A stretch of 64,000 nt of DNA from Corydoras sp. C115 (lineage: Eukaryota; Chordata; Actinopteri; Siluriformes; Callichthyidae), in contig JAFMOC010000198.1 in assembly GCA_019802505.1 (NCBI GenBank), positions 390,001 through 454,000 of the forward strand. The letters are read 5' to 3'. Numbering within the stretch: position 1 is the first letter of the stretch; each line of letters starts with the position of its first letter. The notes below the pieces were generated by a model that saw only the letters and a program-made list of their open reading frames with translations, was not told the origin of the DNA and made no database searches. Below are positions 58,601 to 64,000 of this stretch, in pieces. Made by a program: the position numbers and the translations under genes.

Positions 58601-61600
58601 CCTATGAATTAACTTATTAGTGGTATAAATTGCCTGTTTTGTACTAAATTCTATACTTCACAAGCAGAATTAATTTAGGATAAAGTCATTTAAAGGTTTC
58701 AACACGATATAGGTGTGTTTTTTAAAAAGATTTTGCTTGTTATTATTGCATTATAACTGTAATAGTCGTGAATATTTCTAAGACAATAATACATTAATTG
58801 AAATGAGGTTGTAGTGATTAGTGTGTCCTCATGTCTGCTGAACATGCCACTGTGTGTGTCCTCAAGCAGGACACTTCACCCTCATTGTTCCAGAAATTGC
58901 CAACCCTGTGCTTGCTCACAGCTTTATAAAGGACTTTCTCTGGATGTTTGGTCTGGATTTCCATCTTGTTGAGGCTGATTTTTTTCCACTTTCTTCGTCC
59001 TACAGAACCTGCAGGTGGATGGAGATTTGTTGCTAAACATCACTGAGAAGGATCTTCAGAATGATCTGGGCATGAACACAGGACTCACTCGCAAAAGGTT
59101 GACTCTCAATTTACTTTTCAAACAGGAAGTGTAACTCCTTCCTCTCCCCCTCCTAACACTTCTCTGTCCGTTGATGTCTTTGCAACATTTTTTACAGAAA
59201 AGATTGAGGGCATCAGCAAACTCTTTCATACTCACCATTTCCACAACACTACATCTCACACATCCAGCCAACCAACCCTCTCCTCCTTCTCCCCTGTCAC
59301 AGAATCTGACATCTGCAAAATTCTTCTTGCCAGTAACCCAACTACTTGCCCCCTTGATTCCATCCCATCCCACCTTCTTCAATCCATCGCCTCCTCCATC
59401 ACACCAGCTCTCACACACATCATTAACTCCTCTCTCACGTTTCTCTTTTACCTTTCCTGTCTAAAACACTTGAACGGGTGGTATCCACACAGGTCTCCAA
59501 ATTTCTTAATCAGAATAATCTCCTCGATCCCAATCAATCCGGTTTTAGATGTGGTCACTCCACGGAGACAGCATTACTCTCTGTGATTGACTCACTTAAA
59601 TCTGCCAAAGCCAAATCTCAATCCTCGGTCCTCATTTTGTTAGACCTTTCTGCAGCTTTTGATTCAGTAAATCATCAGATTCTACTGTCCACTCTAGCTG
59701 AATTAGGCTTTTCTGATACGACACTTGAATGGTTTCGATCCTATCTTACAGGAAGGACCTTCAAAGTGTCATGGAATGGGGAGATCTCTAACTCTCACCA
59801 AGTACGCACTGGTGTGCCTCAGGGCTCTGTACTTGGTCCTCTCCTCTTCTCTCTTTACATGACATCACTGAGCACAGTCATCCAGGCGCATGGTTTCTCT
59901 TACCACTGCTATGCTGATGACACTCAGCTTCATCTGTCTATTGCCCCTGATGACACCACCATCTCAAATCGGGTATCTGCGTGCCTCACCGACATATCTG
60001 TCTGGATGAAGGCCCGTCATCTCCCCACAATCTCCCCAACCGATTCGGTCCGGAACCTCGGTTTCACAATAGACTCCCACCTTAAACTCTCTGATCATGT
60101 GATCAAAACCGCCCGTTCCTGTAGATTCCTTCTTTACAACTTGAGGAAGATCAGACCCTTTTTGACTGAATATGCTACCCAACTGCTTGTTCAAGGCCTA
60201 GTCCTAGTCCTATCCCGGCTTATTGTAATGCGCTACTTGCCGGTATCCCAGCTTCCACCATCAGACCTCTTCAACTAATTCAAAACTCTGCAGCCCGACT
60301 TCACTCCGACTTCACTTCACCTCCATCACTCTTGTCCCTCCATTGGCTTCCTGTAGCTGCTCGCATTCAGTATAAGTCACTGACTCTGGCCTACAGAACC
60401 ATTTCTGGATCTGGCCCCTCCTACCTTCACTCTATCTTTTCAAAATATACTCCGACTCGTTCACTTGGCTCCAGTGATGATCGCCCCCTGGTGGTTCCAC
60501 CTCACCGAGGAGCTGATTCTCACTCCGTGGCGTTCACCACTGCAACATGGTGGAATGTTCTTCTCAACTCTGTCCGTAAGGCAGGATCACTAAACAGTTT
60601 TAAGAAACTACTAAAGATGCATCTCTTTAACAGATACCTGTTGTAGAAAAAAAAGGGGGGGGGGAGGGGCCGCAGCATCGAATAACAATCAGGTTTGATG
60701 AATTTACAGTGTAGTTGGTTTTCTCCATGGCTTCTGACTTGTGGGGTTCTCATTTGTAAGTCGCTTTGGATAAAAGCGTCTGCTAAAGGACTAAATGTAA
60801 ATGTAAGTGTGCTTGAGCACAATACTTTAAACATGATTGTACACTTTCTTGTCCCTTTAAACCGCTCAACACCTAACTGAGCTGGTACCACGGTGCTGAG
60901 CTGAAGTGTGATGCAGTATTGAAAGCAGTGTTTCTCGGTTACTGATCGCGGTTGCTGATCCACGCTGTGTTTTCCTTTAAACCAGGTTTCTGAGAGATCT
61001 CTGCGACCTGAAGGCCCACGCCAACTACTCCATGTGTGACCCCAACAACCTTTCTGACTGGTTGGCAGACGTGGACCCGCGTTACCGCCAGTACACCTAC
61101 GGCATGGTGCAGTCCGGCGTGAACCCCGGCATCCTCGCCAGCCTCACAGATGAGCAGCTGCAGCGCGACTGCGGCGTGGAGAACGGCATTCACCGGGCAC
61201 AGATCCTCATCGCCGCCCGCCGCCCGCCCAGACCCTGCCTGACTGACGCGCAGCCCGCCGGCCCGGACGTCTTCATCAGCTACCGCCGCACCACCGGCTC
61301 TCAGCTCGCCAGGTCAGAACTGCGGCCGGTGTACTCCATCCATCGCTGGACACACACTCACTCACACACACACTCTATATGGGGCAATTTGGAGAACTCA
61401 ATTGACCTTAATCCATGTTTTTGGATTGTGGGAGGAAATCGGAGAACCCGGAGGAAAACCACGTGGACCTGGGGAGAACATAATGCGGGCGGCTTAGAGG
61501 TTAGCACATACGCCTCTCAGCGCCGGGGAGCCAGGTGCAAATCCTAATCTGGGTAGAGTCTACAGGTTCTCCCCATGTCCGTGTGGGCTTCCTCCGGGTT

Positions 61601-63308
61601 CTCCAGTTTCCTCCCACAGTCTGAAAATATGTATTCAAGGTATATTGAATGTTCTGAATTGCCCCATATAGTATGTGAGTGAGCGTGTGCCCTATAATAG
61701 ATCTGCCCAGCGCCCGAAATGTTCTCCGCTGGGTGGAGATGGGGGAACCCCCCCTCAATTCTGTAATTATTTATACAGAATGTGAGGTACATTGACATGA
61801 TTATGTGGAACCCTAACCCAAATTATATATATATTATGTAATAAAGCAGTATGGTTCGAGATGGTGAATGAATCATGGGAAAGAGGTCCAGAGCGTAGTG
61901 GAGTACAATTACACCTCTTTCCCATGATTCATTCATTCATTCATTCATTATCTCCCGCTTTATCCTCTGTTAGGGTCACGGTGGGGTTCCCCATGCCCAT
62001 CCAGGGGAGAACGTTTCGGGCGCTGGGCAAATACACCCAGGACAGGGTGCCAATCTATCGCTGGGCACACACTCACTCACACAGACACACTCTATATGGG
62101 GCAATTTTCAATTGAATTTTCAGAATTCAATTTTCAATTTTCAGAATTTAATTGACTTGATCCATGTTTTTGGACTGTGGGAGGAAACCGGAGAACCCGG
62201 AGGAAACTCACGCAGACACGGGGAGAACATGGAAACTCCACCCAGATGGGGATTCGAACCCGGAATCCCTAGTGCTGAGAGGCGAACGTGCTAAACCACT
62301 AAGCCACCGTGCTGCCTTTTCCCATGATTCATTCACTATAAAAAAACAACCTAGAGTGTTCTATTGCTTTTATAAAACGGTTACAACCACATTTTTTTTT
62401 AAAAGAACAAGGTTTGCTTCATAAAAACGTTTATTAAAAGCAAAATCGTTAATAATTTGCTCTTCCGCGCCGTTATCTAGTCCGCTTTGTCGCGTTTTCT
62501 CCAAACCAACACTGCCATCTCGCGGCCAAATTCCAGAATACAGTTAAAAAACAGCCGTAACAGGTTTAGTAATTTTTTTGTGAGGATTAATATGAGTCTC
62601 AGTCTGAATTGGGTCCTGTCCCATCCTCAGCCTGCTGAAGGTCCACCTGCAGGTGCGTGGATACAGCGTCTTCATCGACGTGGAGAAGCTGGAGGCGGGC
62701 AAGTTCGAGGACAAGCTGATCAGCAGCGTGCAGCGAGCTCGCAACTTCATCCTGGTCCTGTCTGCCAACGCCCTGGACAAGTGCATAGGGGACACGGGCA
62801 TGAAAGACTGGGTGCATAAGGTTAGAGTCCCCAAATCGATGTGTTCTGTTGTCTGAGGAACGAGGCGGGACCTTCAGACGAACATACGGTCACGTTTTCC
62901 CCCGAATCGGGCTTTAATGGTGATGTTTTCGATTGACAGGAGATCGTCACGGCCCTCAACGAGAAGAAGAACATCGTCCCGGTGGCCGACAACTTCCAGT
63001 GGCCCGATCCCAACTCCCTGCCCGAGGACATGCGGGCCGTTCTCAAATTCAACGGCATCAAGTGAGTCCTCGGACACTATGATGATGTCACAACGCAGAA
63101 CGTTGGGAACGGTCACTTTAATGCCAGATTACTGCTACGTCCTTTAATGAGTTTGTCACGTCTTTAATGTCGCAGGTGGTCTCATGAGTATCAGGAAGCT
63201 TCGATAGACAAAATTCTGCGCTTCCTTAAGGGACGTCCCAGTCAGGAGCAGCTCGACGGCGCCAAGAGCGGCGGAGAACCCGAGCAGGGTGATCCTGAGG
63301 GTCATTGA
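51350..63308 (+). CDS. sarm1: Sarm1, NAD+ hydrolase with ARM, SAM and TIR domains (8 coding exons)
   Basis: Sarm1 senses the NMN/NAD ratio and, when active, cleaves NAD+, driving programmed axon degeneration; it also acts as a TIR adaptor in immunity. Exons: 51350-51780, 54827-55445, 56542-56754, 59006-59097, 60986-61312, 62631-62820, 62940-63061, 63176-63308. They join in frame to 708 residues (human 724). The hydrophobic, basic N-terminus (MLLSFAVCLSGISRRF) resembles the mitochondrial signal of the family. ARM repeats span about 50-390 (FQLVEEAWVLPAVGRQVA, ILEHMFKHTEETS, EWLFPLAFSKEDELIR). SAM1 is about 396-462, SAM2 about 470-540, TIR about 548-690 (PDVFISYRR, FIDVEKLEAGKFEDKL). The catalytic Glu (human E642) aligns with E625, the first codon of exon 7 (KEIVTAL). 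Introns hold a Tc1 fragment, SINEs and a LINE. The start is supported by family similarity despite weak context. Confidence 0.97.
51868..52545 (+). repeat. 11-bp AT-rich tandem array in sarm1 intron 1
   Basis: Units read AGATTATACTC or AGATTATACTT, with some CATATTATACT and AGATTATATTT variants. The period is 11 bp and the array spans about 670 bp. Confidence 0.85.
52845..52960 (+). repeat. (TAA)n microsatellite and adjacent interspersed repeat
   Basis: A TAA run of about 50 bases is followed by TTTTATTTGTATAGCGCCTT and CTCAAGGAGCTT, words of a widespread fish repeat whose family I cannot name with certainty. Confidence 0.7.
53136..54140 (-). mobile_element. Decayed Tc1/mariner-type transposon in sarm1 intron 1
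   Basis: The left end begins TA-CAGTTGAAAAAAG...AACATACACT, like the terminal repeats of fish Tc1 elements; no matching right terminus was found. On the minus strand the transposase reads WCTSQ/GTGALHKIDGIMRKE, then MDNDPKHTAKLVTKWLKDNK and VLEWPS. After that a TAA replaces a conserved codon before SPDLNP. Upstream coding remnants (KQDGNVHGFGQKCAHQP) are frame-disrupted. It is a truncated, inactive copy. Confidence 0.85.
55650..56000 (+). repeat. Mermaid-like SINE in sarm1 intron 2
   Basis: A full-length copy starting GGGCAGCACGGTTGCTTAGT, preceded by a (TTA)n run (55585-55622) and ending in GATAATGGCTGGATGG. Confidence 0.85.
56195..56265 (+). repeat. hAT-like terminal fragment
   Basis: CAGGGGTGATCAATACGTCG and GTAGATCGCGGCGGAGATTT resemble hAT element ends in fish genomes. 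Only this short piece is present. Confidence 0.4.
57854..58204 (+). repeat. Mermaid-like SINE, full length (sense arm of an inverted pair)
   Basis: One of the least diverged copies: GGCGGCACGGTGGCTTAGTG head, intact core, (GAAT)n tail. It lies in sarm1 intron 3. Confidence 0.9.
58268..58602 (-). repeat. Mermaid-like SINE, full length (antisense arm of an inverted pair)
   Basis: Runs from (CCAT)n CCATTATCTCCCGCTTTATC to CTAAGCCACCGTGCCGCC, about 65 bases after the oppositely oriented copy at 57854. Confidence 0.9.
58800..58925 (+). repeat. Fragment of another SINE-like repeat
   Basis: Words GTAGTGATTAGTGTGTCCTC, CCTCAAGCAGGACACTTCAC and CCCTCATTGTTCCAG resemble an old fish SINE body upstream of sarm1 exon 4. 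Confidence 0.4.
59130..60805 (+). mobile_element. 5'-truncated L2-type LINE in sarm1 intron 4
   Basis: The reverse-transcriptase part reads LDLSAAFDSVNHQ, GVPQGSVLGPLLF and CYADDTQLHL (catalytic YADD intact), typical of the L2/CR1 group. Coding continues in other frames upstream (about 59170-59460) and downstream (60332-60646, HWLPVAARIQYKSL...TWWNVLLNSVRKAG). So there are frameshifts near 59470 and near 60220, and an apparent in-frame gap after MKARHL. The 3' end (about 60740-60805) carries GTAAGTCGCTTTGGATAAAA and ends in ATGTAA repeats. The element starts about 30 bases after the sarm1 exon 4 donor and is not functional. Confidence 0.88.
61325..61765. repeat. Two Mermaid-like SINE pieces in opposite orientation
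   Basis: A minus-orientation piece (CATCGCTGGACACACACTC to CTGGGGAGAACAT, about 61335-61482) abuts a plus-orientation diverged copy (about 61488-61760). They lie 20-450 bases after sarm1 exon 5. Confidence 0.75.
61864..61935. repeat. Palindrome (24-bp arms) broken by a SINE
   Basis: GTGAATGAATCATGGGAAAG (start of the left arm, 61864-61887) is the inverse complement of the right arm beginning at 61913. The right arm is cut one base short by the SINE and resumes after it at 62318-62336. Confidence 0.85.
61936..62317 (-). repeat. Mermaid-like SINE with 18-bp target-site duplication
   Basis: TTTCCCATGATTCATTCA flanks the element on both sides (61918-61935 and 62318-62335). The element is full length with a small duplication of TTTTCAATTGAATTTT-type sequence in its core (about 62104-62150). 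Confidence 0.9.
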
Positions 63309-63620
63309 CCCTGCGGCGCCCCCGTCGGTGCGGTCCGGACCGGTGATGGAATTCTGGAGCTTCTGTCAGATCATCAGTGTACTAAAACCTTATATGAAGA
63401 CAACGCAGGACATAAAGAGGAAGGAACTATGCTATATAGAACATCTAGAACCTACTTCAAAATGTCTAAACGAACTGGGCTGTTAATTACTTGAAAACCG
63501 ACCGTTTGCCTTGATTACAGCATCCAGCTTTACCTCAGTGTTTCAGCCGGACCGCCTCCTCCTGCTGCAGTTACGTCTCGAACCCCAAAACCTCACCCAC
63601 ACATTCAGGACTTTCAAGAT
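63309..63620 (+). other. sarm1: sarm1 3' UTR, start
   Basis: Sequence after the stop codon has no further ORF of note and no clear AATAAA, so the polyadenylation site is either a variant hexamer or beyond the window. Confidence 0.5.
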
Positions 63621-63629
63621 TCAGGTTCC

Positions 63630-63820
63630 ATCCATCCATCCATTATCTTCCACCTAATCCTCTTCTAGGGTCACAGGGGTGAGGGGGGAGGTTCCCCATG
63701 CCCATCCAGGGGAGAACGTTTCGGGCTACAATCAGGACACGACGCCAATCTATATATCACTGTGTACAAATCTTTCTCAAACAGACCCACACACTATATA
63801 GATAGGGGGCAATTTGGTTG
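63630..63820 (-). repeat. Mermaid-like SINE, head-truncated
   Basis: (CCAT)n CCATTATCTTCCACCTAATC through GGGGAGAACGTTTCGGGC to TAGGGGGCAATTTGG, where the next copy begins. Confidence 0.75.
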
Positions 63821-64000
63821 GCTTAGTGGTTTAGCATGTTCTCCTCTCAGCGCTGGGGATTCCCGGTTCGAATCCGATTCTAGGTGGAGTTTCCATGTTC
63901 AAGTCAATTGAGTTCTCCAAATTGCCCCATATAGAGTGTGTATGTCTGCGTGAGAGAGTGTGTAACCAGAGATGGATTGCCCCCTGTCCTGGGTGTATCT
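63821..64000 (+). repeat. Mermaid-like SINE running off the right edge
   Basis: Starts at TTGGCTTAGTGGTTTAGCAT with a core deletion (GTTTCCATGTTC joined to AAGTCAATTGAG) and continues past the window end. Confidence 0.75.

Noticed and set aside
59478..60278. Reverse-transcriptase ORF considered as a host gene
   Set aside because: It is flanked by LINE 5' remnants and a LINE 3' tail, has frameshifts, and lies within a sarm1 intron, so it is a decayed retrotransposon.

Overview
The window is nuclear DNA of a teleost fish. It holds vertebrate multi-exon genes with GT-AG introns and CpG-rich promoters, scattered tRNA-derived SINEs, a decayed L2-type LINE, a Tc1 fragment, MITE-like repeats and many microsatellites. 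The SINE types resemble the Mermaid/Merman and HAmo families described in ostariophysan fishes, so a catfish-like or other otophysan fish is a fair but unproven guess. There is no bacterial, organellar or viral gene content and no CRISPR array.

Layout. 1-7270: repeat-rich DNA with a probable first coding exon of an unidentified minus-strand gene (1273-1362) that runs off the left edge. 7270-24220: prpf8 (+), complete, a non-coding first exon plus 42 coding exons; the joined reading frame is 2338 codons with every junction in phase. 24220-26640: intergenic repeats. 26657-35160: rilp (+), 8 exons, about 414 residues, with a minisatellite in its 3' UTR. 36497-43840: scarf1 (+), 11 exons, 875 residues. 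44480-49694: vitronectin (vtn, -), 8 exons, 499 residues, convergent with scarf1. About 50760-63308: sarm1 (+), a non-coding 5' exon and 8 coding exons, 708 residues, divergent from vtn. 63309-64000: repeats.

The genes do not form an operon. They cover pre-mRNA splicing (Prpf8), lysosome positioning through Rab7 (Rilp), a scavenger receptor (Scarf1), an adhesive plasma protein (Vtn) and an NAD-cleaving axon-degeneration enzyme (Sarm1). The order joins two blocks that are separate in human: PRPF8-RILP-SCARF1 (17p13.3) and VTN-SARM1 (17q11.2).

No wholly new biological system is evident. The best candidates for follow-up are: a Gln/Trp-rich insert in the hemopexin-like part of vitronectin where mammals carry a basic heparin-binding stretch; an upstream ORF overlapping the sarm1 start; an in-frame 36-nt exon of rilp whose splicing decides between two C-termini; a SINE caught inside one arm of a palindrome with its target duplication; tandem arrays flanking scarf1 exons 6-8; and an 11-bp-period AT array in sarm1 intron 1. 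Exon borders were set by hand from splice signals and reading-frame continuity; transcript ends are estimates.
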